From the NCBI GenBank assembly GCA_021234155.1, contig JAJEKV010000215.1:186001-250000 (forward strand): DNA of 64,000 nt, read 5' to 3'. Origin of the DNA: Isoetes taiwanensis. Taxonomy: Eukaryota; Streptophyta; Lycopodiopsida; Isoetales; Isoetaceae. Made by a program: the position numbers and the translations under genes. How positions within the stretch are numbered: position 1 is the first letter of the stretch; each line of letters begins with the position of its first letter. Shown here piece by piece: positions 23,379-35,377 of this stretch. The notes under the pieces were generated by a model. It was not told the origin of the DNA, searched no databases, and saw only the letters and a list, made by a program, of their open reading frames with translations.

Positions 23379-24080
23379 TCTTGCTCTCTATGATCTGCCA
23401 TCATAATTCGTAAACAAAATCAAATTTCTTATTAATCTATTGCTTCGCCTAGACAACCATAACTCTGCACTACTCTAGAACATTTTATAGAATTCTATTT
23501 CTATTCAAGTACTGCAGGACTTACCTCTTGCTATGCAAATCCTTCAAAGATAAGATCGGGGCAGTTGTATCAGGTCGAATCAGGGTTTAGGGTTTCATGA
23601 TCATACTTTGACTTTGGTTCATGGCAAAGTAAACGTCAAAAAACATTCTTAGATTGTAGCAAACGGCAATCTCTGTTCAATGACTTAACACAATTTGCAC
23701 ATTTAACCTTGTAGATTCAAAGACTTTAACACAATTTGCACATTGTACCATGTAGGATCTGTAAATCAAACACAATACATGATGTAATGATGATGCCACT
23801 AGAACAAAGGAAAGAATTGACAAATCTAATAAAAAGATTGCAACCTTAAAGAAATATAGCAGAATTATATATATCTCACATGGCGATGGCGATGGCCGAT
23901 GGCCGATGGATGGCGATGGCGATGGCGATGGCCGATCGGGGGGAGAGGATGGCGATATATAGGTCAGTGATCTGTGATTTGTGTTTTGATTTGTGTTTGA
24001 TCAATATAAGCGTGATTAGACTACCGGAATTATAAATAGTAACTGGGAATTCAGATAGTTACTTTATTTTATTAAGAAAT
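23379..24080. other. upstream region of the truncated transposase, with a small repeat
   Basis: No gene seen. A short direct duplication around AACACAATTTGCACATT occurs at about 23687 and 23725. It probably contains the outer end of the TNP2-like transposon, but I could not find its terminus. Confidence 0.35.
23879..23936. repeat. GATGGC/GATGGCC microsatellite
   Basis: About ten hexamer-like units of GATGGC, some extended to GATGGCC, in direct tandem order. It sits upstream of the truncated TNP2-like transposase and has no coding role visible. Confidence 0.85.
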
Positions 24081-25036
24081 GTTAAAGAAATGTTGCCGGA
24101 TACACGAAGGTCACGCGAACGGGAGTATCAGGATGTTAGTCTCAATGGGGGATGAGGTCAATAGAACAGAAGAAGGATGGAAACCAATCGGGACACCATA
24201 GCTAACAGAGCTATGGGTCGGGCCAGGCTGGAGGACGAGAATCGGAAGCATATTCGCTAACGGGTACCCAACTGTCATGAAAAATTCAAAAATCCAAATC
24301 TGTATAATATAATAGATACTGTACGCCAAGCAGGGCTAGAAAAGTAGGGAGGTATACGACTACCAACGGGATCTACCTGGCACTACGTGGCCACTCACAA
24401 CGGTGTGACTAGATTAGATACGTAACATTGAAGGAAGGCACGTAAGACAGAAGGACGGGTAAGGGGATCATTGCATGTTGTGGACGACACATATGAAAAT
24501 AGACAAATGCAAATATACATGTCAATAACTAACGCAGCACACGGGCTAGAAATTTAGAAATATCAATAATGATTAATATATGGCAGTATGACGTGGTCGG
24601 ACAGGGGCACGTACACGGCATTAAAATCTCACGGCAGATGTACAGAATAGACTTGTCTCTAAGAAAATAACAATAATAATAATAATAAATAATTATAATA
24701 ATAAAAATAAAGAGAGATAAGACAGATATTAAGGATAGGCGGGGGGAGATAGTACGAAAATACGTGCCAGTAAAGGACAACCCACATATAAACAGAATAT
24801 ACCGGTAGCATTTAATTACGAAAATTAATTAGACACTGCGGACGGGACCGGTCGTAAGAATACAGCGTATCCGAGAAGATGGCGGGAATTACACAAAATA
24901 ACCCTAGTTAAACATACGACTATAAAAAGTAACAGAAGCTCGGGACCCCGAACGGAGACGGAAGCGCCTGGAGGATTCCGGTAGTTTTTTAGCTCTAGAA
25001 GATAGATAAGGGTTTAGCGCCGAGCATCCGCATAAC

Positions 25037-25579
25037 ATGGACAAAGGCAAGAAAGCTATGGAAGGCTCGGAGCAGGATGGGGCCACTCCAAGAAAGCGCC
25101 CAAGATCTGGAGCTCCCGGCAACGTTACAGTGCCATGGAATCCAGAGCTTGAGGAGCTCGGACCATGGTGTATATGCGAGGATAACTGCGCGTGTCTAGA
25201 AAAAGGGCTGGGGTCGTGTATAAGTTGTGGGCGGGTACACTGCCTATTTTGTAATCGGGTGCATCACATGCAGGCCATGAAGGATATAGGATACAGCCTG
25301 AAATTGATGGAAGTTATGGGGGTCCTGATGGACAAGGATGATGCAACCAGGAAAGCTGATAAGCTGAGGGTTCTCCGATGCTTTAACCGGTTGCAGATAG
25401 AAGGGGAGATGCAGAAATCAACCAGTTATCAGCATGACCTGATTGTCACGGATTTTGGTAAGGTATGCATCAATTGCGCTGAAAAAAATCCAACAGAATA
25501 CCTTTGCAGGGCTCTTATGGCCAGGAATGTAGAAAAAAGGAAGATGGGGGAGAGCTCGGCAACATTGAAGAAGAACTGA
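25037..25579 (+). CDS. cysteine-rich small protein, possibly an accessory ORF of a LINE
   Basis: A 180-residue intact open frame. The N-terminus (about 1-30) is basic and polar (DGATPRKRPRSGAPGN). Residues about 45-80 hold a cysteine/histidine cluster (WCICEDNCACLEKGLGSCIS followed by CGRVHCLFCNRVHH), spaced like a RING or other zinc-binding fold. The rest is helical with CINCAEKNPTEYLC near the C-terminus. The start ATG follows closely on a purine-rich leader. Base composition (G/A-rich, many GGA/AGG) is like that of LINE 2 from 27.4 kb onwards, so it may be a 5' ORF of LINE 2 separated from the rest by a Helitron-like insertion, or a gene of a separate element. No known family was recognised. 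Confidence 0.45.
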   Translation: MDKGKKAMEGSEQDGATPRKRPRSGAPGNVTVPWNPELEELGPWCICEDNCACLEKGLGSCISCGRVHCLFCNRVHHMQAMKDIGYSLKLMEVMGVLMDKDDATRKADKLRVLRCFNRLQIEGEMQKSTSYQHDLIVTDFGKVCINCAEKNPTEYLCRALMARNVEKRKMGESSATLKKN

Positions 25580-26099
25580 CCTGTGCTATACAAAAATGGA
25601 CAGGCAACGGGTACAGCAGCAGGAACGTTTGGTTACAGTCCCAACCTCTGGTTTTCTAATTTTTAATTGCTTTCTTTATGTTTAAACTCGGGTCGCACTT
25701 AGTCTTAAGATTAGTTTTAAATCAAGGAAAACGGTAGTATTGTGTGAGCAGCTACAGGTTGCATGGGCGGATTCTGTATGGGAAAAAGGAAATATAGAAG
25801 AAGGGGAGATATACCGAGTGGAAGAGAGTATAGGACAAGAGCAGAACTGAGCCTGCTCTAAATTTTGTAAAAATGTAAGGAAGCATTTTGGAAATGAATG
25901 GAAACAGCCGAATAGGGAACAAAAGGGGATATACAGAATGCGAGCGAAAGTAAAAACAGTTATATGAAATAAAGGGGATATACATAACAACTTAGAGGAA
26001 ATATGAACGAAAGACAGACAAGGTGGATAAAGGATGGCACAACGTTTCAACGGGTGGCGAACCAAATAGGAGCTAACGCATAATCTAACTATATATATG

Positions 26100-27297
26100 A
26101 TTACTAGCCAAAAAAAATTTTTTGGAATTAGTGACTTTTTAGCATGCTATTCCCGGCGACTTTCCGGCAAAACGTGGCCACGGGTTTACCTTAGCACACC
26201 GCTTAGTTCGTCCAAGCCTGTTGCCCAGATGCAAGCGGACGTTTAGTCGGATAGCGCCCAGATGCTTTATTCTGCTCTGTGCTGAAACAAAAACTCTGGT
26301 AATCAGAGGCATCTTTGGCCCATGCCCATGTTTGAAAAGGATCAAACTCACGGTAATCAGTAACAAAACAATAAAGAGCTAAAGACCTCGGCCCTGATCA
26401 CCAGAGTCCGAGACTCGCAGCATGATGGGAATCAGTTGTCCTTACATGGATTGTTCATCACGGGTTCTGCTCCTAAGAACAATTCTTGAAGAAAATGAAG
26501 GGACACAAATTTGGAGTAGAGGCACATTCAAGGAAAAGAGGCTACAGGGTCGGTTTAATTCCAAAAAGGGCAAAAATGCTAAAGTGAGTCATACAAATTC
26601 ACAGGTGACTTTGGCCAAAGATTTCTACGGCACAACTGTGCATTATGTTTCTAGCAAAACCAAATGGAAGCAATGTTGCTTCTCTTGGCAAATATGTGGA
26701 CTGGACACTGGACTTGGCAAAGGTCTAAAATTATCCACCGAAACTTTTTGAGTCTGTTGCCATATAGAGAGGGGGATCTCCAAATTATCACTGGAAATTT
26801 GTCGATTTAGGCTATTTCTGCCTGAGCTTTTACTTTACAGGCATAAAAATCAACTAGTTGATTCACAGACTCCATGTAATTTAATGTGGATCCTCGTGTT
26901 CAAGCATCCAAAACAAACGAAGAGTACTCACCTAGACTCTTCTTTTTGAAACAGCAAACGGCTCTAGAAGATCTTGACCTCAGATCCCATTTTCTGCATT
27001 TTTCATCTAAATTCATGGGTCATGAGGATTTTTTGTGATGGGAGATGTTGCCTTGCAGATGACCAGCAAATGCAGGGAAATCTACCAGCTAAGCTAAAGA
27101 AAAATTCGATCTAAAAACTACCACGACTTCTGTGGAATGCTGATTCCCATACTTTAGTTCCAAGAACTTGGTATTTGTTGCAAGCAAGATTACAACCTAT
27201 CAGTCTAGTGGAATCTGGGTCTCAATGCATGTGCAACTCTGTTAACAATTTGCCTTATTACATATATGTCTCTACCACAAAAATCCACCTATGCATT
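26100..27297. other. probable body of a Helitron-like element ending at 27327
   Basis: Composition changes near 26.1 kb from the G/A-rich LINE-like sequence to a more balanced sequence and changes back just after 27327. Open pieces at 26422-26751 (plus) and 26139-26366 (minus) are unrecognised and overlap nothing known. The 5' end of the element was not found. The stretch may hold captured host sequence. Confidence 0.3.
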
Positions 27298-27327
27298 GGC
27301 GCTGGCTCCGCCAGCGCTAAATTCTTG
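27298..27327 (+). mobile_element. Helitron-like 3' terminus with a different hairpin (copy H)
   Basis: An 8-bp perfect stem (GCGCTGGC / GCCAGCGC, loop TCC) at 27299-27317 is followed by TAAATTCTTG and then host T. The same layout, hairpin then about 10 AT-rich bases then CTTG and T, is seen in the main family but the stem sequence is unrelated. This suggests a second subfamily with the same terminal rule. The 5' end is unknown. Confidence 0.45.
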
Positions 27328-28363
27328 TAAATGAATAAATAAATAATAATAATATATTGTAGGGCATGTAAAGAGGGGAAAGTAAAAACAGGTAAGGAGT
27401 CGAACATATGTAAGTTAAGGAAAACGTTAGGCATGAATATGAATGTGACCAATATAGAAAGGGGATGCATGCGTACGCTAACAAAAACACGGGAGTTCAA
27501 TCACAGCGGAACGCAAAAAAGATACAAGAAAGGTATGATAAACAGAAAGTATGGAGTAGAGATGTATATATGCTATATATGAACGCAGATACAACAACCA
27601 CAAAGGAAGGACGAAAGGAAACGGATAAACAAGGGAAACAGGAGTAGATGGTCCAAATAGGGGGAGGCAAAGCTATGGGACAGAGAGACGAACGTCTCCG
27701 CCATACACCAGGACAGAGTGGGAAATAGCCCACCGGCTGGTGCCTACCACTAAGCAACAGACACCAACTTCTCCGGCCCCATAAAATGAAAGTGGAAAAA
27801 TGGAGGTTGCCAAGTACGGGATAGTGGGAGACAACTCCCCAACCGTACACCAAGACAGTGAGGATCTAATCCTCCGATTGGTGCACCAAAGTCACAAACC
27901 CACTATTAAAAGGATACAACAAAACAAGATATTACATGTAACTATGGAAATCACGGAAACCATGGAAATACATACAAATCGGAGTCCCAATAAAACAGGC
28001 GCCGATAGAAATGGGCGGACACAAGCAGCCGTTAATCATATCCTGGATGGGGGAAATTTTGAAATTTGAAATTTAAATCCTGAAAGGCGGTGAAGGGAAA
28101 CGCCCGAACGGATAAATGAGGGAACATAATATAACAAGCTCACGGAATAGAAGCAAGATACAGGAAAACACAGAAGAGAGCAAACGGCGGGAAAGGGATT
28201 CGGCGAAGCGGTATAGCCACAGCAAGGGAGGGAGGAATGGCTGGCCAAACGGGGAGGCGGTGGGAGCCAAGGCAGGAGGACTTGGCAGATCCCGCAATGG
28301 GAGCGCAGTACAGATGGAAGTAAGATTGGAGACGAGGTACAGGGATGGAAGCGCTCAACACCT

Positions 28364-28996
28364 TTGGCCGCGAACGGTGCAGAAAACAAAGAGGCGATAG
28401 GGAAAGTGGAGGATTGGAGGTGGTGGAAGAGACCGGAGGTAGAAATTGGAAGAGGATGGGACGAGGTGGAGAAAGAAAAAGCAGAAATCATACAAAGGTT
28501 GGTGACATTAGAAAAGAAACAAATAGATCTAGATGCGTGGCAGAGTTTTGATAGGATAAAACCTCACATACTGGAATTCAAGGAACAGGAAAGGATAAAG
28601 CATGACGTAAGATTGATAGGGGTAGCCGAAAGGCCTAACGAGGACACGTTTCGTGTCACTGCAGAAATACTGGAGAACGTTTTCCAGGAGCACAGGAATG
28701 TGATAGTGAAAGCAGTACGGGCGGGGGCATGGAGAGGAAGGGCGAGGCACATAAATATGACTCTGAGGGACATGGCAGCCAAGGAAAGAATCATCCGTGC
28801 AGGGTTCGAGCTCAGGAATGGACTCAAAGTACAAGAGGCTCTAACAGCCATGCAAAGACAAGGGCTACACAGGGAATTGGCAAAAGTCAGAGAATTGAGT
28901 CGGGCGGGAGTACAGGCAGGGGTAAAAAATGGGAACTCTACCTCAAAAGAGGACGAGAGAACACACCACAGGAACAGGCAACGCAAAGAGATGTGA
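28364..28996 (+). CDS. LINE 2 ORF1 RNA-binding protein
   Basis: A 210-residue intact frame. A charged, likely coiled-coil N-terminus (GWDEVEKEKAEIIQRLVTLE) is followed at about residues 75-165 by an L1-ORF1-like RRM/CTD: HDVRLIGVAERPNEDTF, then RARHINMTLRDMAAKERIIR, FELRNGLKVQEALTAMQRQG and LHRELAKVRELSRAGVQAG. The order and the last block parallel LINE 1 ORF1 (HELAKVKSILRQAG). The protein should coat LINE RNA. The first Met may not be the true start because the frame upstream is also open. Confidence 0.65.
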   Translation: MAANGAENKEAIGKVEDWRWWKRPEVEIGRGWDEVEKEKAEIIQRLVTLEKKQIDLDAWQSFDRIKPHILEFKEQERIKHDVRLIGVAERPNEDTFRVTAEILENVFQEHRNVIVKAVRAGAWRGRARHINMTLRDMAAKERIIRAGFELRNGLKVQEALTAMQRQGLHRELAKVRELSRAGVQAGVKNGNSTSKEDERTHHRNRQRKEM

Positions 28997-29097
28997 TGGA
29001 CCCACAGGATCTGAAGAAAGATGGAAATCTCGAATTGGAAGCAACGAAGGGACAGGGATAGCAGATACAGATAAGGAAAAGAGTACCATCTGGATCA

Positions 29098-29620
29098 ATG
29101 GACTGGGAAACAGTTCCCAAGATCCTGACGCAGACATGGCTAGGGTGGGAAAGCGGAAAAGAGGCCGGAAGAGACCTAGACCAAAACATAACCCCGTCAA
29201 GGGAGACAGGGGGACCAGGGAGCAAAGACGAGGAGACAAGTAAAGAAAGGACACGAACTAGATCATCAGGGAGGCAGGAGGGCACAGAAAGGAAGGAAGA
29301 AATAGCGATCTGGTACTGGAACTGCACGGGATATCCTTGGGATGACGGAGAACGCTTACACGCAGCAAGGGACCAGGATATCATATGCCTAGTGGAGACG
29401 TGGGAGCACAGATCAAAGAGGCTACCAGACGAACCAGGATACACACTGTTCACATGTTGGAGGGAAAAGAACTACAAAGCAGGAAGAGGAGGTGCAGGGC
29501 TAGCCTGCTACATTAGGAATAACAGTATCAAAAAAGCATGTATTCTAGAAACCGACATTAATAAAAGATATATGCTTATAAATATTGTAATGCTTGACTA
29601 TAGAAAGTTATATTTACTAA
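29098..29620 (+). pseudogene. LINE 2 ORF2, endonuclease N-terminal part
   Basis: After a basic/acidic leader the endonuclease starts with EEIAIWYWNCTGYPWDDGER (catalytic Asn in WNC), then DIICLVETWEHRSKRLPDEP (catalytic Glu) and GRGGAGLACYIRNNSIKKAC. The frame runs to KRYMLINIVMLDYRKLYLL and is then cut by the Helitron-like insertion at 29621. The continuation at 32430 reads PPQCDKLELLCMGEI, the expected next block of the fold. Confidence 0.75.
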
Positions 29621-32422
29621 CAAGATGATTTTGCGGCGGTGTTGCCGCCGCTATAGTTCGAAGGGGTTTTTGAAGTATTGGTGTGGGTGAAATGAAGACT
29701 ATGTGAACGTGTGCTATGTGTATGGTGAGAAATTTCATGTGGGCATTTTTTAGAGCAACTCTTGGGGTAATGCTGAGTTCTTTAGTGGTGGTATTAAAAA
29801 TGCCATTAAACTTTAAGAACTGATAAGATGCATTCGAGTTTTTGCCTTGATTTACTCCAGTGTATACAGACCTATTCTATTTGTCTGTAGAAACAATTCT
29901 AAGGCAATTTATGACAAAAATGAGATTAAACCTTAAGAAGACTGCCAAGATGCATTTGAGTTCCTTGGGTGTTTGAAGCCACTAGATTTTTGTTTAATAT
30001 AGAATAGCAGGGCAAATTCGAAAATCCTTTTGTTGCCCATCTAAACTCTCTTGTCAGAATTCATTCAGTCGGACTCTTATTTATATGATTAAAGAACCTT
30101 TTAGCAGATGGGATCTGATGAGCTTGAGGGCATGTAAGAGTGGCATATGGACATGATCTTCCACATGCTATAGAGACGCCATTAGGGAGACATCAAGATT
30201 TGGGCAGATGGCTTTAAGCGGCCGGCCATAAGCTACATCATCATATTCATTTGTATCAACCGAATTACACAGATTATATCATTGAAGGCTTCTCCTGTTG
30301 CAAGATTCGTCTTGCTAATACCATGCTAATACCATCATGAACCAATTTCACATGGGATCGCTCTGTCCTTTAAGTTATGCTGACCTTTTTTGTTTGGCTA
30401 TGAAATGCGGAGATGCTATGGCTTGCTCCTGCGAAACTCGGATCATGCGACCTCGTCTAAGTAATAAACCCTAAGTAATAAACCAGATCTATGCATGCTA
30501 TTATACATCTTTTCGCCCAAAAATGCAAAGGAACCTGTGGAATTTGATGAAGCATTCATGCTTATTTTTTGATCTAAAGAACAGATACCAAATTGGTCCC
30601 TCCATAATTCTTCCTGTTCTTGTAGGTATTAGAAGCACAAAAATATGATCTCTAGCTCCAAGGATTAAGGTTGCTGTCGCGGACGGATTGGGGCCAGAAT
30701 CATATCTACTTTTAAACGATGGCTTCATGATCGATATACAGGAGAAATGCGCTCGGATTCAGCTCAAGACCCTAATTCATACTGCAGTTTTAACGAAGTT
30801 TATAGAATTTAAATGTAGGGCTAATATTCTTAGTAGAAAGATGAACTCCCTGATGAAATTCAATTGCACAGCTACTCAGCTTGGGTCGGAGTTCCAAAAG
30901 TACAGCGAATTTTGTGCACTTGATTAGAGGCACCAATGGGACTCCGCACTGCCTCCATTGCTGCTGCAATTTGTAGAACGCTCCACACCAAGCCAATCTA
31001 TTAAACTCCAAAAGCCCAGACCAATCAATGGTTGAGGCCGAGGCATTTGGGCGCTGACTACTACTGCCAGAATCTCTTCGCTTCTATCTCTAATAGCCCC
31101 ATCTTTAAATGCATTTCTGGGCTAGAATTATAAGAAGAACTAAGCTACCGTAACTAAAACTCACAGGCATGGTCTCACCTGCTGATCTCTCCAACACGCA
31201 CCTCAACCCAATGCTCTCCAAAATTATAGTCAATTGGCTCTAATACCTGGATTTGTCTTGCTCGCTTCCTCTGGCCTTCGTCTGCAGGCTATAATAAAGT
31301 CTGCCAAATCCTCCAGCACACGGAATCACTTTCGGAGATCAATATCAAGGGTTTAATATCAATAACAGATCACAGAACATATCATTTGCAGTTACTCGTT
31401 GGATATGAATGGAAATTGCGGATGTGGCAACAAAATTGAGGCAAACCGGAGACATTTGTGGGCAATATAAATGGGGACTATTTTGGGGCATTTTTCTGCC
31501 AGATAACCCATTTTATTGTACTCAGATTCACAATTGGATGCGTTTCATGTTTCGTCTTGCAGATTTGGTCGATTGGGCAATTTTGGCGTGTTGGGTTTCT
31601 GGATCCGAAGTTGAACTCTGCAATTCTATTATTTATATAGACCCAGATTTAGCTTTGAACCCATGAATTATAGCGTTGGATTCTTAAATCCGAGGTTGAA
31701 CTCTGCTAGTGTGATGACGAAGGCAAAAGGAATTATTTATCCAGAGGTCAATTCACTGGCATTGCCAAGACAGCATGAAGAAATCCGCTAGTCCTGTCAA
31801 GCCAGCTTCTACTCTAAGAAATTTTAAGTCCTTTTCAGAAGCCCAGTATACCCGGGGTTCTTTAAACAGACAAAAACAACAGAGGAGCTTCTATACTACC
31901 ATGGCCAGATATGCGCACAGAAGCCCCAAACAAATAATGATTTTGATTGTAGTATATTATCTGCAAAAGAAAAGAAAATCCTGCAGCAAAACGAGGCCCT
32001 AAGCTGCCTCCAAGCAAAATTGCTCGAAACCGTTGTGATTCATCCATGAACTAGATGACTAATCAAATTGCCCGGAACATAGAAATTGAATCAGATTGAA
32101 ACAAAAACAGAGTAAATGAAGGGCGGCTTGAAATGTTTAAATCTATGGTGATTTTAGTCCCTGCGGAATTTGCATTAGAAGGGCTCCACATATGAAGAAG
32201 AAGCAAATTCGATCTGTCGTAATCCAAAGTAGGTTTGCGCGCTTCAAATCCTTGTGAAAATCAATAGAGCGGCTATGGCGTGCATCAAGCAAGCAGACGG
32301 ACTAAATTGCCCTATTTGTCTAAAAAATCCTGACCCTCCATCCCAATCTGACTTGCTGATGTGGAATTTTTTCCCCCTGTACACCTCATCTTTTTTTTTG
32401 CTCCACAATTTTATATGATGGA
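29621..32422 (-). mobile_element. Helitron-like element in LINE 2 (copy G)
   Basis: The insertion is bounded by the two halves of the LINE 2 endonuclease. On the minus strand it starts TCCATCATATAAAATTG at 32422 and ends with a hairpin (7-bp stem GCGGCGG / CCGCCGC, 29633-29651, loop of 5) followed by AAAATCATCTTG at 29621, then host T. Start (TCC) and end (CTTG before T) obey the same rule as the main family, while the hairpin is shorter and the flanking bases have diverged. No target-site duplication is seen. No Rep or helicase was found in 2.8 kb; open pieces near 30.7-30.9 and 31.4-31.7 kb are unrecognised and may be captured sequence. Confidence 0.6.
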
Positions 32423-32429
32423 GATAGTG

Positions 32430-33300
32430 TATTAGTAACCCACCTCAATGTGACAAACTGGAACTATTATGCATGGGGGAAATCGTCATGAAACACAGAG
32501 ATAAGGGATCGTTGATCATAGTAGGAGATATCAATGCAAGGACGGGGCAGGAACAGGCACAGAAAGCAGGGATAGACAAGGAGGATGGACAGTGGACACA
32601 GACCGGAAGGGGGGAAGAATGGCAAAGGAACACAGTAGACGAAATGGAGGTGACAGCGAGAGGAGAAACCCTGATAGAGGTATGTACAGCTACATATATG
32701 GTTATATGCAATGGCCTAAGAAGGTGGCAAGCCTCGGACCAGTTCAAGTACAAATGCTCACGGGAGCAGTATAGTAGACTATGTGATAGCAAATGAGGAA
32801 GCAATAAGGGAAATTGGAAGGATGGAATTAGGAGAATGGCCGTTAGGAGGAAGGGAGGGCCACAGACCCATCACGCTCAAGATAAATGCGACAAGGGGAA
32901 GAACAGAAGACAGGCAAAGAAGAGGTAAACAGACCAAACTGGTAGTCAAATTCAGAGAAAACAGAGTGGGAGCATTCATAAACACGGTAAAAAAGAAAAT
33001 GAGAGACAAAGAGTGGGGAGAGGAACTGAAGGACAGAGGGAACGACTGACATCTTGGAAGAAGCAGCAAAAACAGCATTCGGGAGAAAAGAAAGAGGAAG
33101 AAGGGCCATAGCATTTCGAAGGTCAGTATGGTTCGATGAGGCATGCATGGAACAGAGAAGGAAAGTCAAATAGGCAAAAGGAACTGAGGCATACCACGAG
33201 GAACGTAACAAATATGTGAAGGTACTGAAAAGAAAGAAAGTTCAGGACCTGAAAAACCACCAATGGGGACTAGCCGCGGATTTGAAAAAACGGCCTAAGA
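32430..33300 (+). pseudogene. LINE 2 ORF2, endonuclease C-terminal part and connector
   Basis: PPQCDKLELLCMGEI and GSLIIVGDINARTGQEQAQK carry the Asp/Asn motif of the endonuclease. After a frame change near 32765 the frame reads VDYVIANEEAIREIGRMELG then GGREGHRPITLKI, where GHRP is the position of the catalytic His block. The connector follows (FRRSVWFDEACMEQRRKVK, with a stop after it near 33171) up to KKRPKKF-stop near 33308. At least three disabling changes are present. Confidence 0.75.
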
Positions 33301-33314
33301 AATTCTAGAACAAT

Positions 33315-35377
33315 ATGAAAAAAGGCTCAAAAACAAAAGCAGGTACAGCAGCAGGAGAGGAGGGGGGAGAAACGGAAATAGAAATAGACTGGACAAGATA
33401 CCTGGAACGTCTATACAAAACAGGGGCTGCACCAATCATGGCTCCAGAAGGTAGACACAAACCTTCCTTCTCCAAGGAAGAGGTGACATGGGCACTAAAC
33501 AAGATGGCAAATAGCAAGGCACCGGATTTATATGGGCTAACAGCGGAGATGTTGAAATACGTAGAAACACAGATAGTAGGGATCATAACAGAAATATTCA
33601 ATGAGGTAATACACTCAGGCCTACCAGAAAGATGGCAGTTTAATAAAGTAATTCCGCTCCATAAAGGGGGAAACAGAGAAGAACCGAGTAATTATAGGAC
33701 CATCATGGTCAGTTCAGTATTCGCGAAATGGTTCGGGAAAGCATTAGATCAGAAACTGAAAATTTGGGCAGAAACAGGGAAACTCAGAGCACAAGGCCAG
33801 GCTGGTTTTCGACCGGAGTACTCGACTACGGACCATCTGGTGACTCTAAGGATAATGATAGAACAGGCAAAGGAGAATAACAAGAAGATCATATGCTGCT
33901 TCGTGGACTTTAAAAAAGCCTTCGACACAATACCCAGAGATAAACTCCTACTTAGACTAATAGGACTAAGAGCACCAGAAGGGTTAGTAGGATCAATCGC
34001 AAGGCTATATCAAAAGCTATATGCCAAAATAGAGGGGGAAGGGGAAGCAATAGATTGCGACACAGGAGTAAAGCAAGGATGCCCACTATCACCCACACTT
34101 TTTGGGATATACATAGATGCTCTACAGGAATTTTTCAAGGAAAGAGAGGGAGATAGGGAAGCACCAATGATAGGGAGACAAAAGTTCCAATAATGCTATA
34201 TGCGGATGACTTAGGTATGATGGCGACCAAAGCCAAAGGAATGCACAGAATGCTAGAGATACTAGAAGAGTTTTATTTGGAGACAGGATTGACAGTCAAC
34301 CTGGACAAAACAAAAATAGTGACCTTCGGTACAAAGACAAAACACAAGCCCTTTAAATACAAGGGACAAGAGCTAGAGGAAACCACAGGATACATGTATT
34401 TGGGATATGACACGCATGGTGGGGGGAAGTGGTCAAAAGGGGCAGACAACAGATTCCAAGCAGCGATAGGCAATTATTACATCATGATGAATTACTGTAA
34501 CAACAGCAGGATCACCAACTGGGAAATCAAAACATACCTATTTAGCACATTAGTAGCATCAACACAGTTGTACGGATGTGAAACATGGGGGCCAGGTCTA
34601 TCAGAGAAGAAATAGGAAAAACAGGAAGGAATACTGAGGCAATGGCACGGACAGGAATTCCAGGTGAAGGCAGGTACATCATTAGCAACAATCATATATG
34701 AAACAGGGGAAAAGCCAATGGAGGTGAGAGCATGGGAAAGAACAATCAGGTACCTAATAAAGGACAACAGTTATGGAAAAGAGGACAAACTATCGTCATT
34801 GGCAATAGATGAATCAGCAAAACAACACATAGTAACAGTCAAGGGATGGTTTAACGACGTGGCGAGGTGGACGGCAAGCATGGGGATGCAACTAAACCAT
34901 ATTATACAAGCGGATGGATGGGACGAAGAATGGACAGGTAGGGCAATGAGGAGCTGGCTAGCACAACACATAGGGCCTAAAGCAGACTGGCTATTGGGAA
35001 TCTTCAATCCAGAGGGACAGATATGACATATTACATACAAAAGTAACATGTTGAATAGGAGCAACAGAGGAACGCTGGCTAGGTTCAGAATGGGGAGCCA
35101 CGACCTCCGAATTGAGGAAGATAGATGGAGAAAAATAGATAGACCAGAGCGAATATGTCGACTATGTGACTCAGGAAAAATAGAAGACGAAGTACATATG
35201 GTCAAGGATTGCCCGGTCTACACAGACATAAGGTCCAAATTTAACAAGGTCAGGTGGGATCTCCCACTCCCAGCTCTGATGGACAAAGAAGAGACACTCA
35301 CAGATGTAGCGAAAGCTATAAAAGAGATGATAATAAGACACCGGGGGGTGCACAAAGAGAAAGGGCTAATAATCTGA
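33315..35377 (+). pseudogene. LINE 2 ORF2, reverse transcriptase and C-terminal zinc knuckle
   Basis: RNA-dependent DNA polymerase. In order: NKMANSKAPDLYGLTAEMLK, NYRTIMVSSVFAKWFGKALD, GQAGFRPEYSTTDHLVTLRI, ICCFVDFKKAFDTIPRDKLL (first catalytic Asp), VKQGCPLSPTLFGIYIDALQ, then after a 1-nt frameshift near 34185 IMLYADDLGMMATKAKGMHR (the YADD catalytic pair). The thumb region follows, with one in-frame TAG at about 34613-34615 and one TGA at about 35024-35026. The C-terminus reads RICRLCDSGKIEDEVHMVKD-C, a CCHC-type knuckle. Only these few changes separate it from an intact polymerase. Confidence 0.85.

Noticed and set aside
24668-24706. AAT/AAC trinucleotide run
   Set aside because: Ordinary microsatellite in AT-rich DNA with no sign of function.
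28036-29453. Long minus-strand frames opposite LINE 2 ORF1 and ORF2
   Set aside because: They are antisense shadows of the LINE frames, rich in Ser, Pro and Leu as expected from the complement of purine-rich coding DNA.
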